DNA from: Flammeovirgaceae bacterium
GTDB lineage: Bacteria; Bacteroidota; Bacteroidia; Cytophagales; Cyclobacteriaceae
Reading direction: 5' to 3'
Assembly (NCBI GenBank): GCA_024638265.1
Contig: JAHEKQ010000014.1
Location: forward strand, 1-50,974
DNA: 50,974 nucleotides
A model generated the notes under the pieces. It had not been told where the DNA came from and did not search any database. It saw only the letters and a list, made by a program, of their open reading frames with translations. Made by a program: the position numbers and the translations under genes. Below, piece by piece: positions 16,637 through 25,130 of the stretch (its first letter is position 1; every line of letters begins with the position of its first letter).

Positions 16637-18660
16637 CGTTCTTTGAATTTATCCAAGCCCTCATTCAAAAAATTTACAAAGTCACCGATATCGGTATCGT
16701 AATCTTTTGGGCCGTGTAAAAAATCCCCGTCAGGGGTCAAAATTATATAAAAGGGTTGCGCATTATTGTTAAACCTTGAAATCTGGAAATCAGCATTCTG
16801 TTTCCCAATCGTTTTCTTTATCCGTCCGTCCACTTCGCTGGTATACCAATCTTCCTCAGGAAGTTCGGTCTTATCATCTACATATAGCGCAGTCATAACG
16901 AATTCAGTCTTCAATAATTGCAAAACGGCAGGGTCAGACCAAACATATTCTTCCATCTTCCTGCAGTTAACACATCCATGCCCCGTAAAGTCGATAAAGA
17001 TAGGCTTATTCACTGACTGTGCACAGCTGATGGCTTGTTCCAGGTCAAAATAGCCATTAATCCCATGGGGGAAATGCAACAAGTCCGCATATTTTGGTGG
17101 TGCACATTGTTCAGAGAGATATCCCTCATTTTCCTCCGATGAACTCATGAACTTGTCCATAGTATGCATGGGCGGCAGATATCCCGATAGACCCTTGAGT
17201 GGAGCTCCAAACATTCCGGGTACCAGATACACCACAAAAGAAAATATGACCACGGAAAGTATAACTCTCGGAACGCCTATCCTCTCGAGGGGGCTGTCAT
17301 GTGGTAGCCTGAGTTTACCCAGTATATAAAATCCCATCAATGTGAAAATCACTATCCACGCTGCGATATAAATTTCCCTGTCGAGTATTCCCCAATGATA
17401 AGCAAGGTCCGCAACGCTAAGGAATTTCAATCCAAGGGCGAGTTCCAGGAAACCCAAAACAACTTTTACCGAATTAAGCCAACCGCCGGATTTAGGGAGC
17501 TTTTTTAGCCAATGGGGGAATATGGCAAACAATGTAAACGGCAATGCGAGGGCCAGGGAAAAACTCAGCATTCCCACTACCGGCTTCAGGAATGCGCCCT
17601 GTGCCGACAGGGCAAGTACGAGTCCTACAATCGGGAAGGTGCAGGAGAAAGAAACGAGGGCCAGGGTAAAGGCCATGAAGAATATCCCCAGGATTCCTCC
17701 GCGGTCACTCTTCTGATCCATCTTGTTTACTAAGGAGGTGGGAAGATTGATCTCGAACATTCCAAGGAACGACAGGGAGAAGATGAAGAACACCAGGAAG
17801 GCGAAAATATTGGGAAACCAGTGAGTGGCCATTGCATTTAAACTGTCAGCTCCGAAAATTAGAGCAAAGACAGTCCCAAGGATCGTATATATGGCAATAA
17901 TGGAAATTCCGAATACGAGTCCGGTTTTGATGCCACTCCCCGAATCTTTTTCCTGGTCTTTCATAAAAAATGTCACCGTCATCGGGATCATTGGGAATAC
18001 ACAGGGGGTAAGCAAAGCCGCCAGTCCTGATAAAAAGGCCAACACCATGAAAGCCCAGAGTGTAGTATCTGTTGGATTACTGAATTCTGCAGGGGTCACT
18101 TTAACCAACTCAGTTGAATCCTCTGTCTGATCAATAATACTTTGGGAATTAGCACTGTTGAAAATATCCCCCTGCGAAGTTTCTACCCCTTTTACGGTAA
18201 TACCAAGGAACTCAAAGTCTCCTTCTTTGGGAGGTAAACAAAGCCCTGTTACCTCGTTACAGGTCTGGTACTCATAAGTTCCTTTGATGACCGGGTCTGG
18301 GCCGATCACCTTTACTCTTTGACGGAAGGTCCCTTTCTTTTCAAATATTACTACGTCGCATTCAAAGATCTCATCGTATTTCGTTTTGGCATCAACGGGG
18401 TCCGCTTCCCCTATCAATTCGTAACTCTCATGGGGTAGAAAGTCAATTCTCGCCTGGTTTGGACCACAATCTTCAGAAAAACCGACGGCATAGACATACC
18501 AGTTGGTTTCCATTTCAATATGGAAATACAGATCTATTTCGGCTCCCAGTTCGACTTCGGAACTTTCTGCCTCCCAATCCCAGTTAACAGGATCGAGGAT
18601 TTGGCCGTTGAGTGGCAGGTTTATCAGAAGAAATACTATTGCAAATAGTGCAGAACGCAT
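16633..18660 (-). CDS. dsbD: Thiol:disulfide interchange protein DsbD
   Basis: DsbD passes electrons from cytoplasmic thioredoxin to periplasmic thiols. The protein has 675 residues from the ATG at 18660 (preferred over TTG 18684 because a signal peptide begins there). Residues about 20-170 are the periplasmic alpha domain with paired cysteines (CNEVTGLC). About 200-500 is the CcdA-type membrane domain with LLTPCVFPMIPMTV and FSCTFPIVG. The C-terminal thioredoxin domain has Cys563-Val-Asn-Cys566. It is divergent from the Crp/Fnr gene across 52 bp. Confidence 0.95.
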   Translation of the reverse strand: MRSALFAIVFLLINLPLNGQILDPVNWDWEAESSEVELGAEIDLYFHIEMETNWYVYAVGFSEDCGPNQARIDFLPHESYELIGEADPVDAKTKYDEIFECDVVIFEKKGTFRQRVKVIGPDPVIKGTYEYQTCNEVTGLCLPPKEGDFEFLGITVKGVETSQGDIFNSANSQSIIDQTEDSTELVKVTPAEFSNPTDTTLWAFMVLAFLSGLAALLTPCVFPMIPMTVTFFMKDQEKDSGSGIKTGLVFGISIIAIYTILGTVFALIFGADSLNAMATHWFPNIFAFLVFFIFSLSFLGMFEINLPTSLVNKMDQKSDRGGILGIFFMAFTLALVSFSCTFPIVGLVLALSAQGAFLKPVVGMLSFSLALALPFTLFAIFPHWLKKLPKSGGWLNSVKVVLGFLELALGLKFLSVADLAYHWGILDREIYIAAWIVIFTLMGFYILGKLRLPHDSPLERIGVPRVILSVVIFSFVVYLVPGMFGAPLKGLSGYLPPMHTMDKFMSSSEENEGYLSEQCAPPKYADLLHFPHGINGYFDLEQAISCAQSVNKPIFIDFTGHGCVNCRKMEEYVWSDPAVLQLLKTEFVMTALYVDDKTELPEEDWYTSEVDGRIKKTIGKQNADFQISRFNNNAQPFYIILTPDGDFLHGPKDYDTDIGDFVNFLNEGLDKFKER

Positions 18661-18712
18661 ATCAGATTGTAAATTTCGAGTCAAATATCTTAATTTTCAG
18701 CTAATTATTGTC

Positions 18713-19390
18713 ATGACGGAGATGTCTGAGGGTACAACAAATACATTACAGCAACCCGAGTTTAATGAAGAACTCATTCGGGGCAAGTTCAGTTCGCTGA
18801 GAGAGCCAGAACTTATAGGGGAGATTCTCGAAAAGGGAACCGTGGAAGAAATTCCCGATGGACAAATGATTATGGATGTTGGCCGATACATCAAATCCGT
18901 TCCCCTGATTATCAAAGGATCTGTTCGAGTTTTACGGGAAGATCATGAGGGAAGGGATCTATTTCTCTATTATTTGAAACCAGGTGAAACCTGCGCTGTG
19001 TCTCTTACCTGTTGTATGGCCAATGAGAAAAGCAGTATCCGGGCAATAGCCGATGAAGATGTTGTGATGATAAGAATTCCGGTTGAATATGTGGATATCT
19101 GGTCCAATAAATACACCAGCTGGAAGAATTTTATGATGAATACCTACCGCGTTCGATATGAGGAGCTCCTTTCAACGATCGACAGTATTGCATTCATGAA
19201 GATGGACGAACGGCTGTGGAAATACCTGTTGGACCGAAAAGCTCTCACAGGACACTACGAACTTAACATTACCCACCAGGAAATTGCAGATGCCCTTCAT
19301 TCTACGCGGGAAGTAATCAGCAGACTTCTTAAAACCCTCGAAAAAGAAGAAAAAATAGAATTGGGTCGGAATAAAATTATCATCCTCTAG
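18713..19390 (+). CDS. Crp/Fnr-family transcriptional regulator
   Basis: A protein of 225 residues from ATG 18713; the open frame runs further upstream across the dsbD start but is not conserved there. An N-terminal cyclic-nucleotide-binding-type beta barrel (about 25-140) includes GETCAVSLTCCMANEKS, a cysteine-containing segment usual in Bacteroidota members. A C-terminal winged helix-turn-helix follows, with HQEIADALHSTREVISRLLKTLE as the recognition region. Ligand and targets are unknown. It may control dsbD across the shared 52-bp promoter region, as inferred from position. The FkbM gene follows after 9 bp. Confidence 0.9.
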   Translation: MTEMSEGTTNTLQQPEFNEELIRGKFSSLREPELIGEILEKGTVEEIPDGQMIMDVGRYIKSVPLIIKGSVRVLREDHEGRDLFLYYLKPGETCAVSLTCCMANEKSSIRAIADEDVVMIRIPVEYVDIWSNKYTSWKNFMMNTYRVRYEELLSTIDSIAFMKMDERLWKYLLDRKALTGHYELNITHQEIADALHSTREVISRLLKTLEKEEKIELGRNKIIIL

Positions 19391-19399
19391 TCCAAATTA

Positions 19400-20209
19400 A
19401 TGAAGAACCTGGCCAGGCACTTCTACAAGCGACTACGATTTAAGCTTAGTGCAAATAATAGCTGGATTTTTATGGGATACTACCGGTATTTCTATAAACC
19501 GGCCAAGGGAAGTACGTCAGATCTGCTGGATCGATACTCCCGACTTATAGGTGAGAATTTTACAGTTTTTCAGGTGGGCGCAAACGACGGCATTACTCAC
19601 GATCCCATACACAAGTTTATTAAAAGGGATAATTGGAATGGAGTTCTTCTCGAGCCTCAAAAACAGGTGTATGATGAGTATCTTAGGCATATCTATAAGA
19701 AGAATAAGGGAATTGTGACACTAAATGCGGCTGTGGGCTTTGAAGACGGTGAATATAATTTATATAAAGTGGGGTTCACTGACGAACGTTGGGCTACCGG
19801 TCTGGCCAGTTTCGATAAATCAGTATTGGAATCCTCTTTTGAGAATGGATATGTTCAGGAACAAGCAAAAAAGCACGGTATAGAAGTGCCGGAAGCTCCG
19901 GAGGATCAAATCAGTGTGGAGAAAATTGCTTCACTATCTCCCAAAACCATCTTGAGAACGTATAACATTGACATTATTCACCTGCTTCAGATTGATGTTG
20001 AAGGATTTGACTTCGAGGTGATCAAGATGTTTGATGTTGCAAAAACTAAACCCGGTATGATCATATTCGAGAGTTCACATCTTTCGGAAGAGGACTACAA
20101 GGATTGCCTCCAACATCTTGAGAGCAATGGATACATCACAAAAAAACGAGGCAGAAACAGTGTGGCCCTTGGAGAACAGCATCAGGAACTTTTGGATTTC
20201 TTCTCCTAG
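19400..20209 (+). CDS. FkbM-family SAM-dependent methyltransferase
   Basis: A 269-residue class I methyltransferase of the FkbM type. The SAM-binding motif is FQVGANDGITHDP (about residue 58), followed by LLEPQKQVYDEY as motif II. IIHLLQIDVEGFDFEVIKMF is the hallmark FkbM post-motif. These enzymes O-methylate sugars or polyketides; the substrate here cannot be told. It follows the Crp/Fnr gene closely and so may be cotranscribed. The gene overlaps the convergent ispF by 4 bp. Confidence 0.88.
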   Translation: MKNLARHFYKRLRFKLSANNSWIFMGYYRYFYKPAKGSTSDLLDRYSRLIGENFTVFQVGANDGITHDPIHKFIKRDNWNGVLLEPQKQVYDEYLRHIYKKNKGIVTLNAAVGFEDGEYNLYKVGFTDERWATGLASFDKSVLESSFENGYVQEQAKKHGIEVPEAPEDQISVEKIASLSPKTILRTYNIDIIHLLQIDVEGFDFEVIKMFDVAKTKPGMIIFESSHLSEEDYKDCLQHLESNGYITKKRGRNSVALGEQHQELLDFFS

Positions 20210-20685
20210 TTTTTTTGAACCAAAACCACTGCGTAAGCAGATACCCCCTCTTCCCTGCCGACAAATCCCAATTTTTCAGTGGTGGTCGCCTTGATGCTCA
20301 GTTTATCCCCGGCAATATCCATAACCTCTGCGAGGCATTTTACCATGCGTGGAATCACCGGGCCAATTTTTGGCTTCTGAAGACAAATGGTGGAATCAAT
20401 ATTACCAACTTCCCATCCCTCATCCCTGAGAATTACCATGACCTGTCCAAGCAATTCCTTGCTGTCGATACCCTTATATGCCGGATCAGTATCTGGAAAA
20501 TGATAGCCGATATCCCGCTTATTGATCGCACCGAGAAGAGCATCACAAATGACGTGAATTAAGACATCGGCATCGGAATGCCCAACAGATCCCGTAGTGT
20601 GGGGGATTAGAATCCCTCCGAGCCAAAATTCCTCCCCCTCGGCGAGTTTGTGAACATCATATCCAAATCCAATTCTGATATTCAT
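20206..20685 (-). CDS. ispF: 2-C-methyl-D-erythritol 2,4-cyclodiphosphate synthase
   Basis: IspF catalyses cyclodiphosphate formation in the non-mevalonate isoprenoid pathway. The 159-residue product has GFGYDVHKL with the zinc-binding Asp and His, GHSDADVLIHVICDALLGA, the DIGYHFPDTDP segment and the C-terminal TTTEKLGFVGREEGVSAYAV. The length is typical of the family. It has no ispD neighbour here. It is divergent from the lipoprotein gene at 20772. Confidence 0.97.
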   Translation of the reverse strand: MNIRIGFGYDVHKLAEGEEFWLGGILIPHTTGSVGHSDADVLIHVICDALLGAINKRDIGYHFPDTDPAYKGIDSKELLGQVMVILRDEGWEVGNIDSTICLQKPKIGPVIPRMVKCLAEVMDIAGDKLSIKATTTEKLGFVGREEGVSAYAVVLVQKN

Positions 20686-20771
20686 GGAATAAATTAAGTT
20701 TTAATAGGTCAAAGTGGGCAAGTTAGAATTTTATAACTTTATTAGCTATTTAATCATCACGAGGGATTGAT

Positions 20772-21374
20772 ATGAAAAGAACGAACAAACTCCTGTTCAT
20801 GGCATTGGCTTTTTTAGGTATTCTTTCAGGATGTAGTGAAGACCCTCCTCCCCCGCATCCCATCGTGGGTGAATGGGGATTGGATGCATTCGATGTCGTC
20901 AATATTGACATAGTGTCGGGCCCATATTCAGAGTCAGAACTCACAGTACAGTTTGATGATCCATCTGCTTACGGCAGTATCTGGCAGGTCAATGAATACT
21001 ATGATTTCTTTTTCGACCTGGCCTATGACTCTTATGACATCACCTTCAACAATGATAATACCTTCTCCAGGAGACTTGGACAGTTGGGCGCTGATGTCAT
21101 TGAAGAGGGGACCTGGGAAATTGATACTGATGTGACAGAGCTCATTCTTGACATCGATGGGGGAACCTTCAACGAGGAGTACACTTTTGTGAGTTCAATA
21201 CTTGACACGGAAGTTGCCCTCCAACAGTTAGGTGTAGTTCCGGAATTCCTATTGATATATCCTGATGCTATCCTTGCAGACACTCTGACGGACTGGTCAT
21301 TTGAAACACAGGAACGCATATTAGCTATTACAGCCTCGGTTACGCTGGACGTTAACTTATATTTCGAGAGATAG
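20772..21374 (+). CDS. Lipoprotein, lipocalin-like
   Basis: A 200-residue protein with a signal peptide and the lipobox LSGC (Cys near residue 21), followed by an acidic, proline-rich linker. The mature region begins with IVGEWGL and has alternating beta strands such as YDITFNNDNTFSRR and EGTWEIDTDVTELILDI. This recalls the lipocalin-like domains frequent in Bacteroidota lipoproteins. Function is unknown. TATAACTTTA near 20731 is a weak -7-like sequence. The stop codon overlaps the likely beginning of the LD-carboxypeptidase. Confidence 0.7.
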   Translation: MKRTNKLLFMALAFLGILSGCSEDPPPPHPIVGEWGLDAFDVVNIDIVSGPYSESELTVQFDDPSAYGSIWQVNEYYDFFFDLAYDSYDITFNNDNTFSRRLGQLGADVIEEGTWEIDTDVTELILDIDGGTFNEEYTFVSSILDTEVALQQLGVVPEFLLIYPDAILADTLTDWSFETQERILAITASVTLDVNLYFER

Positions 21375-22276
21375 CCAAGATCCCAACACTGAACCACGGT
21401 GACAGGGTGGCAGTAATTGCCACTGCGGGACGTGTAGATGCTACGCGTTTTAATCCCTCTATTGAAATATTAAATAGTTGGGGACTCAACGTAATTGTTT
21501 CTGATAATGTATTAAAAGCAAGCGGCTATTTTGCCGGAACAGATAACGAAAGATCTGAAGCACTCCAATCAGCCCTCGACGATCCGGGGATCAAAGCCAT
21601 TTTCTGTGCAAGGGGAGGTTATGGGACCACAAGAATACTGGATGATATCGTTTATTCGCGATTCAGGGAATCACCCAAAATGTTGATCGGTTTTAGTGAT
21701 GTTACAGCACTTCATCTGAAAGTATCCAGCCTCGGACTGACTTCCATTCACGGACCTATGCCCATTCAGTTTGGCAGTACAAACCACCTCGAATCAGTGG
21801 AGCTGCTGAGGAAACTTCTTTTTGAAGGCAGGTACAGCTATGACCTGTCGGGCTCCTCGTATCACAACGGTACGCTTCGCGATTCAACCATTCTTACAGG
21901 GGGTAATCTCGCCATGGTATGCGATAGTCTTGGAACAGGAACCGAGATCGATACGGAAGGGAAAGTGCTTTTCCTCGAGGAAATTGGTGAGGATATCTAT
22001 CGGGTAGACCGTATGTTAAAACAATTGGAAAGAGCCGGCAAGTTCAAGGTGTTAAAAGCACTTTTGATAGGGCACTTCACAGACATCCGGGATACCGATA
22101 CTTCATTTGGCATTTCGCTTGAGTCGATGATCCTGGAAAAAGTACCTTCGGAAATCCCCGTTGTATTCGGACTCCCCTTCGGACATGAGTCACCAAACTA
22201 CCCCATCATGATCAATGCCACCCATCAGATAACGATTGGTGAGACGGTAAGCCTGACCTTTGAAATGGGTGAATAA
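21371..22276 (+). CDS. LD-carboxypeptidase (MEROPS S66), non-canonical start
   Basis: LD-carboxypeptidases remove the terminal D-Ala from murein tetrapeptides in the cytoplasm during recycling. The product shows ARGGYGTTRIL, the nucleophile motif IGFSDVTALH, HGPMP, and the Glu/His region with GHFTDIRDTDTSFG. The first normal start is GTG 21407, but that lies inside the conserved GDxVAxIATA strand. In-frame coding homology (AKIPTLNHGDRV) reaches back to 21371, with a TAA at 21353-21355 beyond. The only candidates upstream are ATA (21371, overlapping the lipoprotein stop as ATAG) and CTG (21389). I give 21371 for a full-length 301-residue protein; a base error is possible. Confidence 0.85.
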   Translation: MAKIPTLNHGDRVAVIATAGRVDATRFNPSIEILNSWGLNVIVSDNVLKASGYFAGTDNERSEALQSALDDPGIKAIFCARGGYGTTRILDDIVYSRFRESPKMLIGFSDVTALHLKVSSLGLTSIHGPMPIQFGSTNHLESVELLRKLLFEGRYSYDLSGSSYHNGTLRDSTILTGGNLAMVCDSLGTGTEIDTEGKVLFLEEIGEDIYRVDRMLKQLERAGKFKVLKALLIGHFTDIRDTDTSFGISLESMILEKVPSEIPVVFGLPFGHESPNYPIMINATHQITIGETVSLTFEMGE

Positions 22277-22395
22277 CCTCATTTTATTTAGTAATTAATA
22301 GGGCAGGAATAGCCTGGAAGTACATTTCACGGTTATCACGTATTTCGTTTAGAACCTTAGAGATCAAAAGACACTATATTTAAAATAGGGGGCAA

Positions 22396-22408
22396 GGCCC
22401 GCAGGGCC
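22396..22408. terminator. GC-rich hairpin between convergent genes
   Basis: GGCCC-GCA-GGGCC forms a 5-bp GC stem, within a wider GGGGC...GCCCC arrangement at 22390-22410. It lies between the convergent LD-carboxypeptidase and LysE genes and could terminate both. There is no clear U-tract, so this is tentative. Confidence 0.3.
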
Positions 22409-22429
22409 CCAGGGGCTAGTAGGTGCACA

Positions 22430-23035
22430 TTATCCAGAGATCAACTTAACCAGTCCATACAATCCAAGTCCCAAAAACGCCATGGATGGGAGAAATCTGA
22501 CAATCCTGCTCCGGGAGAATTTTTCACCAAACCGGGAGGAAAATATCGCGACAACAGCCAATAGGGAGAATGTCCCTATCGATACCCCTGCGACATAATA
22601 ATGCAGGTCCAATTCACTTTGAAGATTTATCCAACCCTGGAATCTCAGGTACGCAGTGACGCCAATCCAGAATGGAATGGCAAGTGGATTGAGGAGGCTT
22701 ATGATCACACCTCTTCTGAATCCACTATCCATAAATCCTATAGGGCGGGCACCTGGTTTCCAATTATTCCACAAGCTGAGTAAGCCAAGGGTGATCATCA
22801 CTACCACTCCCAGGATCTCAAAATTTTTCTGTATGAGTGATGCATCACTGAGAAAACCTTCAAATTTAAGGGCGATATAAGCATAGGGGTATTCAACAAG
22901 GGCTGCCGCCAGGGCAAATCGGAATGCGGCTGACTTGCGACCTTTTAACGACAGCTGCATGACACTGAGATTGATAGTCCCCGGTGGAATGCTGCCCACG
23001 AAACTGAATACAAACGCAATGAAAAGCAGTTCCAC
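22430..23035 (-). CDS. LysE-type exporter
   Basis: A 201-residue membrane protein with about six transmembrane segments and the LysE/RhtB N-terminal signature FVGSIPPGTINLSVMQLSLKGR. A second membrane block contains GVIISLLNPLAIPFWIG. Family members export basic or neutral amino acids and similar small metabolites. It follows the ATP-grasp gene after 2 bp, so the two are almost certainly cotranscribed. The cargo is unknown; the product of the neighbouring ATP-grasp enzyme is an attractive guess. Confidence 0.85.
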   Translation of the reverse strand: MELLFIAFVFSFVGSIPPGTINLSVMQLSLKGRKSAAFRFALAAALVEYPYAYIALKFEGFLSDASLIQKNFEILGVVVMITLGLLSLWNNWKPGARPIGFMDSGFRRGVIISLLNPLAIPFWIGVTAYLRFQGWINLQSELDLHYYVAGVSIGTFSLLAVVAIFSSRFGEKFSRSRIVRFLPSMAFLGLGLYGLVKLISG

Positions 23036-23037
23036 TC

Positions 23038-24063
23038 TTACTTCTTGTATTCCCGGTTATAGGCTTGTATCTCTTTGAACTTCTTCCAACCGGTCTTGAA
23101 ATCCATATAAGGGACTCCCAACTTGTGATTGGCTCTGCTAACCTTGAAAAGTAAGGTCATGTGTTTAAGCAATATACCCCACCCCTTAATCAGTGAATAG
23201 CCCGGTTCATAAATGTGAGCCGGTTCTGCCCCAGCTCCATTCAACTCCAGGATCATTATATTTCCCTTTTTAAGATCGCTGAGTGACTGGCATCGCAAGT
23301 CAAATCTGCCAAAATAAAACCCGTCTATACGGTCTGCAATTTCATTGAAGGACAAGACCATTTCACGGTCCACAAGGTCTGAAGCATCGATAAATTTAGT
23401 GCCGAGGGCATGATTGCCTATATTGACCAATTCTAATCTTTCCCCGTTTGGAATAATTTTATCCATCTGTTCGGAAAATGTAATCTCAAGTCTTTTCCGC
23501 TGCAGATAGGCCCTGTTTCTAGCGTAGATCAAGTCACGAAGAGTACTTTGACCGTCACCTTCCACGTAGAGCATCTCCTTAAAAGAAAGGCTGGTAATCA
23601 TCCCGGATTCTTTCCCCGGAAAACGGTGATAAAAAACTCCAGCTTCCAGGGGTAGGTCCACAAAGTCCTGGATCAGGAATTTCACCCTTACCCAATTAAG
23701 ATACTCCTTAAGATCCCCCTGATTTTCTAATTTTTTTACCCCCCATCCCCTTTCACCTATGTTTGGTTTGCCAATCAAAGGATAATCGAGTCCGGAATCC
23801 CTGATCTCTTTTTCAACAGTTTCAAGACTGGCGTCCTCGTCAAATAAAAGAGTCTTTGGACATTTCTCGAGATTACGGAATATATCGAATTTAGATTCAC
23901 CGAGCATTCCGCCATTTTCAATTCCCGGGTTTGATGCTGTAAAGAAAAAAAAGGATCTGGCGCGCAGTGAGAGAATCAGATAGTATAGGTAGACCGGGAT
24001 ATATACCACCTTGAGTGGCCAGTATTCCCAATTTCTCAATCGGATGAAAAATTCCCTAAGCAA
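23038..24063 (-). CDS. ATP-grasp ligase-like protein
   Basis: A 341-residue protein with an ATP-grasp fold. LIGKPNIGERGWGVKKL is the phosphate-loop strand region (about 95-111), KFLIQDFVDLPLEAGVFYHRF resembles the adenine/hinge part, and FGRFDLRC followed by IMILELNGAGAEPAHIYEPGY holds the metal-binding acidic and Asn residues. The N-terminal 35 residues contain a hydrophobic stretch that could associate with the membrane. ATP-grasp enzymes join a carboxylate to an amine or thiol; neither substrate can be named. It is embedded in a DinB-ATP-grasp-LysE operon with gaps of 8 and 2 bp. Confidence 0.8.
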   Translation of the reverse strand: MLREFFIRLRNWEYWPLKVVYIPVYLYYLILSLRARSFFFFTASNPGIENGGMLGESKFDIFRNLEKCPKTLLFDEDASLETVEKEIRDSGLDYPLIGKPNIGERGWGVKKLENQGDLKEYLNWVRVKFLIQDFVDLPLEAGVFYHRFPGKESGMITSLSFKEMLYVEGDGQSTLRDLIYARNRAYLQRKRLEITFSEQMDKIIPNGERLELVNIGNHALGTKFIDASDLVDREMVLSFNEIADRIDGFYFGRFDLRCQSLSDLKKGNIMILELNGAGAEPAHIYEPGYSLIKGWGILLKHMTLLFKVSRANHKLGVPYMDFKTGWKKFKEIQAYNREYKK

Positions 24064-24071
24064 AATCCTGA

Positions 24072-24572
24072 CTAATTATGGTAGCGAACAGTAGAAACCG
24101 CTACCCCAAAATCAGGTGGTAGCGCTAAATCAGGATGTGTTTCATTCAAGCCAATTTTAATAATCGCCATGTGATGGACAGCGTGCTCAATGTTGTATGC
24201 CAATTCCCTTTCAAAATTGGAAGGTATTTGAAAGGATGTTTCATCACTTTCTGTGGAGTAACTCCCTTCCAGGGTAACACTGTTATTCCCCCTAACAGAA
24301 CTAATCTGATCGTTTATCAATTTGATCTGGTCGCAGGCAAATCCGGGTTCCGTCTCAATCCTTGTTTCTCTTTCTCTTGAATCGTAATTTATCTGCCCTC
24401 CTGGAAGGCCTTGCAAGAGGCAAATATAGAATTCCAGCGTGTGCCGTACGTGCTGGCCAATCGTTGAACCGTTCAGGGACTCTAAAGGTTTGCTGTATTT
24501 CTCTTTATCAACCTCCCTAACAATCTGATAAAGCTGATTAAGTGCACTTTTACTTGCTTCCCTTAGGTCCAT
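24072..24572 (-). CDS. DinB-superfamily protein
   Basis: A 166-residue four-helix protein of the DinB/YfiT type. The three metal-ligand histidines expected of the family are visible: one in STIGQHVRHTLEFY near residue 42 and a pair in NIEHAVHHMAIIKIGL near residue 135. Known members are divalent-metal thiol S-transferases and related enzymes. The substrate is unknown. It heads the gene group with the ATP-grasp protein and LysE exporter. Confidence 0.8.
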   Translation of the reverse strand: MDLREASKSALNQLYQIVREVDKEKYSKPLESLNGSTIGQHVRHTLEFYICLLQGLPGGQINYDSRERETRIETEPGFACDQIKLINDQISSVRGNNSVTLEGSYSTESDETSFQIPSNFERELAYNIEHAVHHMAIIKIGLNETHPDLALPPDFGVAVSTVRYHN

Positions 24573-24656
24573 AAATGATAAATTTGGTGCTAATATATGG
24601 CAAAATAGTCAGTTGAATTACGAAAGTTTTGTTCTTATATGTGGTCACGCGTACGA

Positions 24657-25130
24657 CTATAAACCTGAATAATCCTCCCTTTTAATGCAATCCTCCAGCA
24701 ATTTATTGATCAGAGAAAACTCGTAACCTTTGGATGCCATGAATCTTTTCGTCTTTTCGAATTTCTCAAACTTATTGCCTTTTAATGATTCCCACTTTTT
24801 ATGAATAAGGCCACTGGCAACGCTATGGTATTCTTCATCATCGATTTCCTCAAGTCCCTTCCTGACACAGTAATCTGTCAAGCCACGCTTCCTCAGTTCA
24901 TCTTCAATTTTCATCCTGCCCCATTTCTTTAACCGGAACCTGCCGCCGGCAAAGGCTTTGGCAAATCTTTCTTCATTGAGAAAACCTTCAGTAATAAGAT
25001 AGGAAATCGTATCCTCAACGACATCACAGTTATAATCTAGGCTGTATAGTTTATCCCGAACCTGCTGTTGGGTCCTCTCCTGGTAAGCGCAGAATCGGGC
25101 GCCTTTCAGCCTTGCTTCTTTATTTGAGAT
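24657..25130 (-). CDS. recX: Regulatory protein RecX, no standard start codon
   Basis: RecX modulates RecA filaments. Three-helix repeats are visible: ARFCAYQERTQQQVRDKLYSL, then EGFLNEERFAKAFAGGRFRLKKWGRMKIEDELRKRGL, then the C-terminal repeat. The first ATG is at 24914, which would remove almost half of the conserved protein. Homologous coding continues upstream in frame to about 25130, with an in-frame TAA at 25143-25145, and no ATG, GTG or TTG occurs in that interval. Candidates are ATC (25130), which fits family length, and CTG (25109). The region overlaps the end of the YcxB-like gene, so translation may depend on coupling. An assembly error cannot be excluded. Confidence 0.8.
   Translation of the reverse strand: MSNKEARLKGARFCAYQERTQQQVRDKLYSLDYNCDVVEDTISYLITEGFLNEERFAKAFAGGRFRLKKWGRMKIEDELRKRGLTDYCVRKGLEEIDDEEYHSVASGLIHKKWESLKGNKFEKFEKTKRFMASKGYEFSLINKLLEDCIKREDYSGL

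Noticed and set aside
18503-18712. 70-codon N-terminal extension of the Crp/Fnr gene
   Set aside because: This part overlaps the divergent dsbD start on the other strand and does not resemble Crp/Fnr proteins; ATG 18713 gives the family length.
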